Source: Nitrospirota bacterium
Lineage (GTDB): Bacteria > Nitrospirota > Thermodesulfovibrionia > UBA6902
DNA: 39,537 nt
Assembly (NCBI GenBank): GCA_016222905.1
Contig: JACRPZ010000066.1
Location: 1 to 39,537 of the forward strand
Reading direction: 5' to 3'
Shown: one piece after another, positions 9,132 through 17,267 of the stretch
Position numbering within the stretch: the stretch's first letter is position 1
Layout of the letters: each line of letters begins with the position of its first letter
Made by a program: the position numbers and the translations under genes
Notes under the pieces: model-generated
What the model was told of the DNA's origin: nothing
The model's input: the letters and a program-made list of their open reading frames with translations, nothing else
Databases searched by the model: none

Positions 9132-9161
9132 GGGCAGGACTGGTTTAAACCAATCCTGCCC
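9132..9161 (-). terminator. Rho-independent terminator of the 9246-10094 gene
   Basis: Two 15-nt arms (GGGCAGGACTGGTTT and AAACCAATCCTGCCC) form a nearly perfect palindrome; the single mismatch is a G-U pair when read on the minus strand. On that strand the stem is followed by TGTTTTGTT. It lies 85 nt after the stop codon of the secreted-protein gene and ahead of the cyclophilin gene, so it separates the two units. Confidence 0.7.
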
Positions 9162-9245
9162 TGCTGACTTTACAGTATCTTTGAGCTACCCTCACAACAT
9201 TATTTCAGCGAGAGTCAGAGCTGCCCTGAGAAATAGCGTTATTCC

Positions 9246-10094
9246 CTATTGCCGCGTAGCGCTCCATGCATCATTCACTTTGGGACAGGTTTCCCCTGCA
9301 GCATTATAAGAATAGGTACCGCTTGCATTGTTATTGTTTGTGAATGTGCCTGAAACAGAAAAAGAGGGTCCTGCACTGTAAGTAAACGCACTATTAACTA
9401 TAGGTATATTCGCTTGGAAATCACCGACTCCAGTAGAACAGCCTCCAAGGTACAACATAGTTATTATATTGTTTTCAATTGTAAAAAATATCTCATAGGG
9501 AAACGAACCACTTCTAAAATCACCATCAGTAATAGTGACTCCACTGCTTGAAATCGCAAAACTCGTTTTCCATAGATAATAACTGCTCAGACTCCCTGCG
9601 GGTGTTACCAGAAGATAAACAGTATATGAGCCTGCCGGAATAGATGAAACTGGCATATCAAACAGGTCTTCATTGATTGACTCATCTACATTACTTCTCC
9701 ACGGGTTTGCTCCTGCCGGCGGCACACCTGTTGAGAGGGCATTCATAATCTCGCTGATTGTAAAAGAAGTAAAAGAGGTACCGTTTGGATTCAGGATGTT
9801 AACATGCACAGGATCTGCTGATACAGTAAATGCGCCATATATATCTACAGGTCCTGAAAATTGATTAAGACCTATGTGAACGCTTAAAGTATTACCGCCT
9901 GAAGCTACTGAACCAATACCAACGGGCTTTGCCTGTGCCGGGTCATCACTTAAAACTGGGGATTCAATTGGATCATAAGACAAACTTTGTGTACCAGTTG
10001 GCACTGGCATTAATGCAGATGCAGAATTAACTATAACTGCATTGCTTATAAGGAGGATGAAGATAAAAAGTATGAATTTAGCTGTTTTTTTCAT
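9246..10094 (-). CDS. Secreted protein of unknown function
   Basis: A 282-residue protein with a clear Sec signal peptide (KK, hydrophobic core, VNSASA). The mature part is rich in Ser, Thr, Gly and Asn, typical of beta-sandwich exported proteins. Two parts can be told apart: residues about 30-195, with SYTVYLLVTPAGSLSSYYLW, resembling beta-rich adhesin or PKD-like modules; and residues about 200-282, with a SGTFTNNNNASGTYSY repeat, two cysteines (one near 219, one near 273) that could pair, and a terminal WSATRQ. That last pattern recurs in uncharacterised exported proteins of many environmental bacteria, as I recall. AAGGAG precedes the ATG. It is a single-gene unit with its own terminator. 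Confidence 0.8.
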   Translation of the reverse strand: MKKTAKFILFIFILLISNAVIVNSASALMPVPTGTQSLSYDPIESPVLSDDPAQAKPVGIGSVASGGNTLSVHIGLNQFSGPVDIYGAFTVSADPVHVNILNPNGTSFTSFTISEIMNALSTGVPPAGANPWRSNVDESINEDLFDMPVSSIPAGSYTVYLLVTPAGSLSSYYLWKTSFAISSSGVTITDGDFRSGSFPYEIFFTIENNIITMLYLGGCSTGVGDFQANIPIVNSAFTYSAGPSFSVSGTFTNNNNASGTYSYNAAGETCPKVNDAWSATRQ

Positions 10095-10262
10095 TGTAAT
10101 TCTCCTTTAACAAGAATTTTTTCACTTGGAAAATGTCTTTAGGTCTTATTACGGAAACAGACTTAATTAAGAAATTATTTACATTGATCACCCCCTCAAG
10201 GCGTCTTCTGAATTAACAGCAAACACCCTTGGTTATTAGAAAACTTTTGTAAGGTCTTAAAA

Positions 10263-10303
10263 GTGAGTGAGTGAGTGAGTGAGTGAGTGAGTGAGTGAGT
10301 GAG
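10263..10303 (+). repeat. (GTGA)10 tetranucleotide microsatellite
   Basis: Ten uninterrupted copies of GTGA plus one extra G. In all plus-strand frames the 12-nt cycle GTG-AGT-GAG-TGA includes a stop, so it is not coding there; the reverse TCAC repeat is open in every frame. It lies 168 nt before the start of the minus-strand secreted-protein gene and 240 nt before the plus-strand radical SAM gene. Confidence 0.97.
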
Positions 10304-10507
10304 CAATTTCCGAGCCAATATCTTTTTTGTGGTTATCATGCTAATCTTCATAAGCAATCACCGACAAGATTATTTCCCTTTAGCTCTAAACTGAATTTAA
10401 CGCCATATTATATTAGAGGAAAGATATTTGTCAATGTTTTTCTTATATTTCATATAGTTAACCTCAAGCATAATTTCACAAATTATTACAATCCCCCTCT
10501 TCCTAAA

Positions 10508-10537
10508 TTGCTTTCAAACAATTTGCTGTGAGATAAT
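10508..10537 (+). promoter_or_regulatory. Candidate promoter of the radical SAM gene
   Basis: TTGCTT (10508-10513), an 18-nt spacer and GATAAT (10532-10537). The ATG at 10543 is 5 nt after the -10 box and no Shine-Dalgarno sequence is visible, so a leaderless transcript is possible. The match to consensus is only fair. Confidence 0.35.
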
Positions 10538-10542
10538 ACAAA

Positions 10543-13023
10543 ATGCGCTTAAATCCGGCATCTTTTAAGAAACCAAGCAGATACATCGGTAATGAGGTCA
10601 ATATTATCCGTAAAGAAGGCGATATAAAGATCGCGCTTTGCTTCCCTGACACTTATGAGATCGGGATGTCCCATATCGGGCTTAAGATCCTCTACTCAAT
10701 CATCAACAGCATTCCATATGCATCAGCAGAAAGGGTCTTTGCCCCGTGGTTTGATCTTGAGTCCTCTCTGAGAGAACGCAAGCTTCCGCTCTCATCACTT
10801 GAGCACAATCGCCCTCTAAAAGAGTTTGATATAGTTGGCTTTACCCTTCAGTATGAGCTGTCATATACAAATATCCTGAATATGCTTGACATCGGCGGCA
10901 TGCCCATCAGAAGAGAGGATAGAGACGACAGTTGCCCGATTATTATCGCAGGCGGACCATGCGCCGTAAACCCCCTACCCCTGACTCCTTTCATAGATGC
11001 CTTTGTCATCGGAGACGGAGAGGAAGTAGTGAAAGAAATTATAGATTGTTATAAAGAGTGCAAATTAAAATCTGGATTGAATCTCAAAGAGGATGTACTA
11101 AATAAATTCTCTGCATTGGAAGGGCTGTATGTGCCATCTATCCATGACCCTGTTAAGAAAAAGATCAAAAAAAGAATTGTTGCAGACCTTGACAAGGCAG
11201 AATTCCTTGACAAGCCGATAGTGCCCTACACTTCCATTGTGCATGACAGGGCGGCAATTGAGATATCGCGAGGATGCACAAAGGGATGCAGGTTCTGCCA
11301 GGCGGGAATGATCTACAGACCTTTAAGGGAGAGATCCCCAGAAAAAGTCCTCTCGCTTGCGGAAAGGTCCATCGCTAACACCGGTTACGAGGAGATCTCT
11401 TTCACCTCTCTGAGCACCGGAGACTACAGAGGTCTTTGCAGTTTGATCAGAGAATTCAACAGCCGTCATTCAGGCCGCCATATTTCGGTTTCGCTGCCTT
11501 CATTAAGGGTCGGCGCTGTCAATATTGATCTCCTTAAGGAAATCAAGAGCGTAAGAAAAACAGGATTTACAATAGCGCCGGAAGCGGGCACAAAGAGGAT
11601 GCGAGATGTAATAAATAAAGACTTCAGCGAAGAAGAGTATAAAGAAACATTAAGAAGGCTTTTTTCCGAAGGATGGACCAAGATCAAGCTTTACTTTATG
11701 ATAGGGCTGCCTACTGAAACAGAGGCAGACATAAAGGGGATAACAGATATGGTTCATACGGCGTCGAAAATGGGTAGGGAGATAACAGGCCGCAGGATAG
11801 AGATCAATGTCGGGGTTTCAGCATTTGTGCCGAAAACGCATACCCCTTTTCAGTGGCTTGGACAGGCGCCCTTAAAATATCTCAGGAGAAATCAGGACAT
11901 CCTCAGGAAAGCCTTCTCGAAAAGAGGCTTGAACTTTAAAGGACAGCATGTCGAGTTAAGCCTTATTGAAGCCGTATTTTCAAGAGGAGACAGTGACTGT
12001 GCAATTTTATTAGAGAATGCATGGAGAGCAGGATGCCGTTTCGACGGCTGGTCAGAATTGTTCAGTTTTGATAAGTGGCTCCGCGCAGGCGAACTTTCAG
12101 GCATTGACCTTTATGAGTATGCTTCACGGCCGCTTGATCCCGATAAAGAGCTGCCATGGGGTTTTATAGAGACAGGCATAACAGAGAAATTTCTCAGGGC
12201 TGAATATGAGAAATCTTTAAAAGGAGAGATAACATCGGACTGCCGGTATATCTGTTACAATTGCGGTCTTGAATGTAAAAAGAGCGCACAAGACAAAGAA
12301 TACACGGCAGACAACGCGCAGTCCGCAACTATAAATTTCAGGTTGCCTGACAGTTCATTACGAACGAAAATACGCCTATCATTCTCCAAGACAGGCATTT
12401 TAAGACACCTCTCGCATCAGGAGTTGATAACAGCCATACATCGGGCAATCAGAAGGGCGGGAATTTCCGTAATATATTCCGGGGGGTTTAATCCGCATCC
12501 AAAAATATCCTTCGGCCCTGCACTGCCCACAAGCATTGAAGGTTTAAATGAGTATTTTGATATGGAAGTCCCGGAACCTATTAACCTGACTGATCTTTTG
12601 ATGAGATTAAATGCTGAACTCCCTGAGGGTCTCCGCGCTCTTGAAGCCGCGCCCATTCCTGTCAAAAGTGTCGCCCTGAATGACTTCATCTCATGCTATG
12701 AATACGAGATACTTATTGACAAGGCATCGCATGAAGCGATAACTTCTTTTATGAATCTTCAGGAATGCCTGGTCGCAAGAGAAAATAAAAGATTTGATAT
12801 ACGTCCTATGGTTAAGAAAGCGGCGATATGCGGCCCAGCCCTGCATATTACACTTATTGACAGCGACAATATAAAAGCACGCCTTTTTGAGGTGTTACGC
12901 GAAATACTTAAAAAATCAGATGGGGACATTTCAGCACTGCATATAAAAAGAACCCGGCTTTATGGTTATAATAAAGGCGAGCAAATAGAACCCCTTATCC
13001 TGGAGAAGGTATGGCTGAAATAA
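10543..13023 (+). CDS. Radical SAM protein fused to DUF2344 domain
   Basis: An 826-residue fusion of two families that occur together or fused: a TIGR03960-type radical SAM protein (residues about 1-590) and a TIGR03936/DUF2344 'radical SAM-linked' domain (about 605-826). The N-terminal part resembles a cobalamin-binding-like fold (FPDTYEIGMSHIGLKILY). The [4Fe-4S]-SAM motif is C245-x3-C249-x2-C252 in SRGCTKGCRFC. A Cys cluster near residue 570 (CRYICYNCGLECKK) could hold another metal. DUF2344 begins at KIRLSFSKTGILRHLSH and contains GGFNPHPKISFGPALP. The reaction is unknown to me; its conserved link to rng suggests an RNA modification or ribosome-related role. It overlaps rng by 13 nt. Confidence 0.92.
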   Translation: MRLNPASFKKPSRYIGNEVNIIRKEGDIKIALCFPDTYEIGMSHIGLKILYSIINSIPYASAERVFAPWFDLESSLRERKLPLSSLEHNRPLKEFDIVGFTLQYELSYTNILNMLDIGGMPIRREDRDDSCPIIIAGGPCAVNPLPLTPFIDAFVIGDGEEVVKEIIDCYKECKLKSGLNLKEDVLNKFSALEGLYVPSIHDPVKKKIKKRIVADLDKAEFLDKPIVPYTSIVHDRAAIEISRGCTKGCRFCQAGMIYRPLRERSPEKVLSLAERSIANTGYEEISFTSLSTGDYRGLCSLIREFNSRHSGRHISVSLPSLRVGAVNIDLLKEIKSVRKTGFTIAPEAGTKRMRDVINKDFSEEEYKETLRRLFSEGWTKIKLYFMIGLPTETEADIKGITDMVHTASKMGREITGRRIEINVGVSAFVPKTHTPFQWLGQAPLKYLRRNQDILRKAFSKRGLNFKGQHVELSLIEAVFSRGDSDCAILLENAWRAGCRFDGWSELFSFDKWLRAGELSGIDLYEYASRPLDPDKELPWGFIETGITEKFLRAEYEKSLKGEITSDCRYICYNCGLECKKSAQDKEYTADNAQSATINFRLPDSSLRTKIRLSFSKTGILRHLSHQELITAIHRAIRRAGISVIYSGGFNPHPKISFGPALPTSIEGLNEYFDMEVPEPINLTDLLMRLNAELPEGLRALEAAPIPVKSVALNDFISCYEYEILIDKASHEAITSFMNLQECLVARENKRFDIRPMVKKAAICGPALHITLIDSDNIKARLFEVLREILKKSDGDISALHIKRTRLYGYNKGEQIEPLILEKVWLK

Positions 13024-14489
13024 TAATTAATGTGACTCCTGAAGAGACACGCGTGGCACTGCTTGAGTCAGGCAACCATCTTGCGGAATTGTATATTGAG
13101 AGAAAGAAGGATGCCAGTCTTGTCGGGAATATTTTCAAAGGCAAGATCGTAAAGATACTCCCGGGCATGCAATCCGCTTTTGTTGACATAGGGCTCGAAA
13201 GAGCCGCATTCCTGCATGTCGCAGACCTTCATTCAGGCTTTGACTACTCCATTTTCGGCGAGGATATTGAGAATTCCTTCAATTTTGATCGTCCCATTGA
13301 AGATATTCTGAAAGAGGGGCAGGATGTATTTGTGCAGGTTTCAAAAGACCCTATTGGAACAAAAGGGGCGAGAGTTACATCTTACATAACGATTCCTGGG
13401 AGATATCTTGTGCTTATGCCTGACGTTGAACATATCGGGATATCCAGACGCATTGGAAGCGAAGAGGAAAGGGCCAGGCTCAAGGAACTGATAGTCTCTC
13501 TCAAGCCAGATAATTTCGGCTTTATTGTAAGAACAGCAAGCGAAGGCTGCACTGAGGAGGAATTGAGGAAGGATATAGATTTTCTGATGCGGCTGTGGGA
13601 AAACATACAGAGCAAGAAGGAAAGAGTCAGCGCGCCTCATCAGGTTTACAATGACCTTGACCTTTCACTGAGAAGCGTGAGAGACCTTCTCGGGCATGAA
13701 GCAGACACCCTTGTCATTGATTTAGAGGATGAACACAAAAAGATAATAGATTTTGTAAACACCTACTTCCCGAAACTCTCTTCCAGAATAGAACTTTACG
13801 AAGGGCGCGAGCCGATCTTTGATGCTTACAGCATCGAACTTGAGATACCGAAGGCTTTGGGTAAACGGGTCTGGCTCAAGTCCGGAGGGTACATAGTAAT
13901 TGACCAGACAGAGGCGCTTATATCAATTGATGTAAATACAGGGAAGTATGTCGGCAAGTCGTCTCTTGAAGACACGATCCTGAAGACAAACATCGAGGCT
14001 GTCAAGGAGATTGCATATCAGATCAGATTGAGAAATCTTGGCGGCATCATAATTATTGATTTTATAGATATGGAGAAAGATGAAAACAGGGCAAAGCTCT
14101 TTACGGTCTTTCAGGAAGCGATGAGCAGGGACAGGGCAAAATGCACAATACTTCAGGTTTCAGAACTCGGGCTTATAGAAATGACCAGAAAAAGAGTTCG
14201 TGAGAGCCTCGGAAGGGTGCTTTGCGAGCCGTGTCCATACTGCGACGGAAAAGGATTTGTAAAATCCCCGACAACTGTATGTTATGAAATATTCAGAGAA
14301 TTGAGAAAAACAGATATCACAAAAAAGAACGGGAAGATCCTCGTAACAGCCCATCCCTCTGTAATAGACCTTATATATGAGGAAGAGAGGGAGAAGTTTG
14401 AAAATATTGAAAGGGAGAGCGGTCTGAGAATAATAGCCAAGGCAGATAAAAGCTATCATCAGGAATATTACGAAGTTGCTATGCCCTGA
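13011..14489 (+). CDS. rng: Ribonuclease G (RNase E/G family)
   Basis: Single-strand-specific endoribonuclease involved in 16S rRNA 5'-end maturation and mRNA decay. At 492 residues it is RNase G-like and lacks the long degradosome scaffold of RNase E. An S1 domain spans about residues 36-110 (GNIFKGKIVKILPGMQSAFV). The DNase I-like catalytic part includes two conserved acidic segments, SIDVNTG near residue 307 and IIDFIDM near 352. The zinc-link CEPCPYC that joins protomers is near residue 405. GGAGAAGG just before the ATG is a good ribosome-binding site and lies inside the previous gene, so the pair is translationally coupled. Confidence 0.95.
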   Translation: MAEIIINVTPEETRVALLESGNHLAELYIERKKDASLVGNIFKGKIVKILPGMQSAFVDIGLERAAFLHVADLHSGFDYSIFGEDIENSFNFDRPIEDILKEGQDVFVQVSKDPIGTKGARVTSYITIPGRYLVLMPDVEHIGISRRIGSEEERARLKELIVSLKPDNFGFIVRTASEGCTEEELRKDIDFLMRLWENIQSKKERVSAPHQVYNDLDLSLRSVRDLLGHEADTLVIDLEDEHKKIIDFVNTYFPKLSSRIELYEGREPIFDAYSIELEIPKALGKRVWLKSGGYIVIDQTEALISIDVNTGKYVGKSSLEDTILKTNIEAVKEIAYQIRLRNLGGIIIIDFIDMEKDENRAKLFTVFQEAMSRDRAKCTILQVSELGLIEMTRKRVRESLGRVLCEPCPYCDGKGFVKSPTTVCYEIFRELRKTDITKKNGKILVTAHPSVIDLIYEEEREKFENIERESGLRIIAKADKSYHQEYYEVAMP

Positions 14490-14569
14490 CAATGCAGTTC
14501 AAGCCTTTCAAATCATCGCAATATAACTTAGAGAGCCTCACCTTTAATTTTTGCATGGGAAGAACAGCT

Positions 14570-15406
14570 ATGACTACAGACGAGAAATTTAACGCGCTGA
14601 AAGAGTCCCTGCATCATATGGAGCGGGTTATCATCGCTTATTCCGGAGGAGTTGACAGCACATTCCTCTTAAAAGCCGCTTCATTGTCAGGCCTTAAAGA
14701 TATACTTGCTGTGACATCAGCTTCTAACAGCCTTCCAAAAGAAGAGCTTGATTTTTCAAAGGAGATGACGTCATCTCTCGATATCAGGCATAAAATAATA
14801 GAGACTGAAGAGTTGCAGGATGAAAACTACTCAAACAATCCCCCAGATAGGTGCTACTACTGCAAGAAAGAACTCTTTGGCAGTCTCAGAAGTATAGCCA
14901 AAGAAGATGATTTCAGCTTTATCCTTGACGGGACAAATGCTGATGATAAAGAAGACTGGCGTCCTGGAAGACGCGCAGCGTTCGAGAACGGCGTACATAG
15001 CCCTTTGCTTGACGCAGGCTTCAGCAAGAGCGAGATAAGAGACATCTCCAGAGCTCTCGGCCTTCCCACATGGGATAAACCCGCGACCCCTTGCCTATCC
15101 TCCCGTTTTCCTTATGGAGAAAAGATTACAGCCGCTGGACTTGAAAGGGTCGAGCTTGCAGAAAATTTTATAAGACAATTCGGTTTTAAAGAGCTACGGG
15201 TGAGAGATCATGCCGGAACAGCACGGATCGAGATAATCTCCGATGATTTTAAGATATGCATGATGGAAGAGGTCAGGCCGCGGATTCTTTCTTATCTTAA
15301 GTCTCTTGGTTACAAATACATTACACTTGATCTTCAGGGGTTCAGAAGCGGCAGCATGAACGAATCAATCAAAAAACCGAAAAATCTTCAGGTGGATAGT
15401 CTGTAG
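14570..15406 (+). CDS. larE: LarE-type sulfur transferase (PP-loop)
   Basis: PP-loop enzyme of the LarE family. Known LarE adenylates the pyridinium biscarboxylate mononucleotide and inserts sulfur during synthesis of the nickel-pincer cofactor of lactate racemase. The motif YSGGVDST (24-31) binds ATP. C175 in PCLSSRFPYG matches the sacrificial Cys176 of Lactiplantibacillus LarE. C95-x2-C98 (DRCYYCKK) adds two cysteines, so this could be the three-cysteine, [4Fe-4S] type of LarE. I place the start at 14570: it gives 278 residues, close to the family length, and GGGAAGA lies at suitable spacing; the longer frame from 14492 has an unconserved 26-residue N-terminus. larB and larC are absent from the window. 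Confidence 0.88.
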   Translation: MTTDEKFNALKESLHHMERVIIAYSGGVDSTFLLKAASLSGLKDILAVTSASNSLPKEELDFSKEMTSSLDIRHKIIETEELQDENYSNNPPDRCYYCKKELFGSLRSIAKEDDFSFILDGTNADDKEDWRPGRRAAFENGVHSPLLDAGFSKSEIRDISRALGLPTWDKPATPCLSSRFPYGEKITAAGLERVELAENFIRQFGFKELRVRDHAGTARIEIISDDFKICMMEEVRPRILSYLKSLGYKYITLDLQGFRSGSMNESIKKPKNLQVDSL

Positions 15407-15485
15407 GTATTTAGGTAGATAGTCCTAACAGGCTACAGGCGCTTATAATCGCCTACTTATGGCTAAACACCTGAGTAGTTACATA
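15390..15485. repeat. Intergenic repeat element with direct and inverted repeats
   Basis: Two direct repeats, AGGTGGATAGTC (15390-15401) and AGGTAGATAGTC (15413-15424), differ by one base; the first forms the last codons of larE. Imperfect inverted arms lie at 15405-15416 (AGGTATTTAGGT) and 15461-15472 (GGCTAAACACCT), with a small inner hairpin AGGCG/CGCCT around 15437-15454. The structure looks like a short dispersed repeat rather than a terminator, since no T-run follows directly on either strand. Confidence 0.5.
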
Positions 15486-15514
15486 AAAAACCTTTCTCTT
15501 TGCGGTAATTTTAT

Positions 15515-16696
15515 ATGAACGAACGCCAATATCGTAATGCCATCTCAAGATGTGTACGATGCGGTGCGTGTAAATCCTTATGCCCGACCTATTTCGCATC
15601 TGCCAATGAAACCATGAGCGCAAGAGGAAGGGTTGCAATGCTCGGAGGAGTCGAGGAAAAACATCTTTCGCCGGGCAAGGGCGTTGCAGACGGAATCTTC
15701 AGTTGCATGCTCTGCGAGGCATGCAAAGAGAGCTGCCCGGTAGGAATCAATATTCCTGAAGTCATTTATCATTCCCGGATCAATCTCAAAAAAAGCTTCA
15801 GTAAGGGAAATATGCTGAGAAGGGCCGTGCAGTTTTCCATACCGAGAATGGATACGGCTTTTACTGTCTTAAGAGGGTTCCAGAAATTATTTTACACGCC
15901 GTTTTACAGAACAGGGAAACTGCGCCATATTCCGGCAATAACTTCCGTTCCTTTCAAAAACAGCTTTCAGGTCTACAAAAACAAGAAGAGGGCCGGAAGA
16001 ATAGCCATATTTGCAGGATGCAGCGTCAACTATCTTTATCCCCGCATTGGAGAAGCTCTTTTAAATATCCTTTTAACAAAACAGTACGAGGTTGTTATTT
16101 TAAAGGGAGAAGTCTGCTGCGGCGCGCCGATTAGGGCGTTAGGCCTTGAAGATGAAGCTCTGAAGCTTGCCAAGAAAAATATTGAGCTCTTCAAAAATAT
16201 GAGGACTGAGGCGATACTGAGCCTATGCCCGACATGCACGATGGTTATAAAGCAGCAATATCCGGCGCTTACCGGAAAGAGCATTCCGAATATAATGGAC
16301 ATCAATGAGTTCTTTTTTAAATATGAGATCGCCAAAGGGCTTGAGATGACAAAGAGAGTCTTTACATATCACGACCCATGCCATCTCAGTTACGGACTCG
16401 GGATAACAGATGAACCAAGGAAGGTTCTTGCGGATATAAAGGGCATTGAGTTTGTAGAGATGGAAGGGGCTAAAGAGTGCTGCGGTTTTGGCGGCTTCTT
16501 CAGCGCATGTTTTAAAGACATGTCTCTAATAATCGGAAGAAAAAAGATTGAACATATAAAGAATACGAGCGCTGATACGGTTGTCACCTCATGTCCGGGC
16601 TGCATGATGCAGTTGGAAGACTTAAAAAAGCAAGCAGGTACAAATGTAAACGTCATGCATCTGGCTGAAGTGGTTGATGAAGCAATGCATGGATAA
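15515..16696 (+). CDS. (Fe-S)-binding oxidoreductase subunit, GlcF/LutA-like
   Basis: Electron-transfer protein of the glycolate oxidase GlcF / heterodisulfide reductase HdrD family. Two ferredoxin-type [4Fe-4S] motifs lie at the N-terminus: C13-x2-C16-x2-C19-x3-C23 and C64-x2-C67-x2-C70-x3-C74. Two CCG domains follow, visible as EVCCGAP plus LCPTC, and KECCGFGG plus SCPGC. Length is 393 residues. In the family it passes electrons from a flavoprotein oxidising lactate, glycolate or a related hydroxyacid. No GlcD-type flavoprotein is next to it here, so the substrate is open; the nearby larE hints at lactate. The start is supported by position relative to the first cluster rather than by a strong ribosome-binding site. 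Confidence 0.87.
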   Translation: MNERQYRNAISRCVRCGACKSLCPTYFASANETMSARGRVAMLGGVEEKHLSPGKGVADGIFSCMLCEACKESCPVGINIPEVIYHSRINLKKSFSKGNMLRRAVQFSIPRMDTAFTVLRGFQKLFYTPFYRTGKLRHIPAITSVPFKNSFQVYKNKKRAGRIAIFAGCSVNYLYPRIGEALLNILLTKQYEVVILKGEVCCGAPIRALGLEDEALKLAKKNIELFKNMRTEAILSLCPTCTMVIKQQYPALTGKSIPNIMDINEFFFKYEIAKGLEMTKRVFTYHDPCHLSYGLGITDEPRKVLADIKGIEFVEMEGAKECCGFGGFFSACFKDMSLIIGRKKIEHIKNTSADTVVTSCPGCMMQLEDLKKQAGTNVNVMHLAEVVDEAMHG

Positions 16697-16728
16697 ATAA
16701 GATACTGCTTCTGAGAAGGAGAGAGACT

Positions 16729-16932
16729 ATGCCTGTTTTTGAGTACAAATGTCAGGAGTGCGGAGAAGAGTTTGAAGAGCTCGTCTTCGGACAAAACCCT
16801 GATGTTGCCTGCGTAAAATGCAATTCAAAGAAGGTCAAGAAAAAACTTTCAGTATTCGGTATGGGTGGAGCAGAAAAGTCAGGTTCAGGCTGTTCGTCCT
16901 GCACATCTTCTTCATGTAAAAGCTGCCATTAA
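16729..16932 (+). CDS. FmdB-type zinc ribbon protein
   Basis: A 67-residue protein beginning MPVFEYKCQECGEEFE, the hallmark of the FmdB/CxxC_CxxC_SSSS putative regulatory family. The zinc ribbon is C8-x2-C11 with C29-x2-C32. The tail (SGSGCSSCTSSSCKSCH) carries four more cysteines and could bind a second metal. A good GGAGAG ribosome-binding site precedes the ATG. It follows the Fe-S oxidoreductase after 32 nt and precedes another Cys-rich small protein, so these probably form one transcript. The function is unknown; regulators and metal handling have both been proposed for the family. Confidence 0.88.
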   Translation: MPVFEYKCQECGEEFEELVFGQNPDVACVKCNSKKVKKKLSVFGMGGAEKSGSGCSSCTSSSCKSCH

Positions 16933-16985
16933 AATATACACTGTATAGATTATAATACCAATAGTAATAACGAGGAGGTAATTGT

Positions 16986-17267
16986 ATGGGTAATTGTGCA
17001 AGTTGTGGAGACGGCGCTGGCCCGTTTTCTGAAGGAAAGGCGCTGGTTGAGTTTGTTTATAACGCACATGGCGGCGGTATAAAAGACCAGCCTATCCCTG
17101 ACGGCGGACTGCAAACAAACTGTCAGGGCTGCGGCGAACCTTTCACTCTTAAAACCTTTGTTGGCAAATGTCCGAAATGCGGCGGTGTGCATGCTGTATC
17201 GCCGCCCCGCTGCACTGACCCTGCCAATATACAATTTGCAGGAGTAGGCTATAAACTGCCGGAGTAA
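16986..17267 (+). CDS. Small Cys-rich protein, putative zinc ribbon
   Basis: A 93-residue protein I cannot name. It has seven cysteines: C4-x2-C7 at the N-terminus, a NCQGCG pair, a KCPKCGG pair and a single Cys in PPRCTD. The middle two pairs, about 17 residues apart, look like a zinc ribbon. There is no signal peptide or membrane segment. AGGAGGT precedes the ATG at ideal spacing, so it is clearly meant to be translated. It lies 53 nt after the FmdB-like gene. Its last 19 nt overlap the end of the convergent CapA-like gene. Confidence 0.8.
   Translation: MGNCASCGDGAGPFSEGKALVEFVYNAHGGGIKDQPIPDGGLQTNCQGCGEPFTLKTFVGKCPKCGGVHAVSPPRCTDPANIQFAGVGYKLPE

Larger units (their letters stand above)
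10095..10542. other. Intergenic region with microsatellite
   Basis: A 448-nt gap between two divergent genes. It holds the GTGA microsatellite at 10263-10303 and, at its right edge, a possible promoter for the radical SAM gene. The rest is AT-rich. A short open frame from 10295 starts inside the microsatellite and resembles no protein I know. No RNA gene is evident. Confidence 0.7.

Noticed and set aside
10295-10531. Open frame of 78 codons starting in the GTGA repeat.
   Set aside because: The start is a GTG within the microsatellite, there is no ribosome-binding site and the translation has no recognisable features.
14492-14569. Longer LarE start at 14492.
   Set aside because: No ribosome-binding site, and the extra 26 residues are not part of the family, while 14570 gives the family length.
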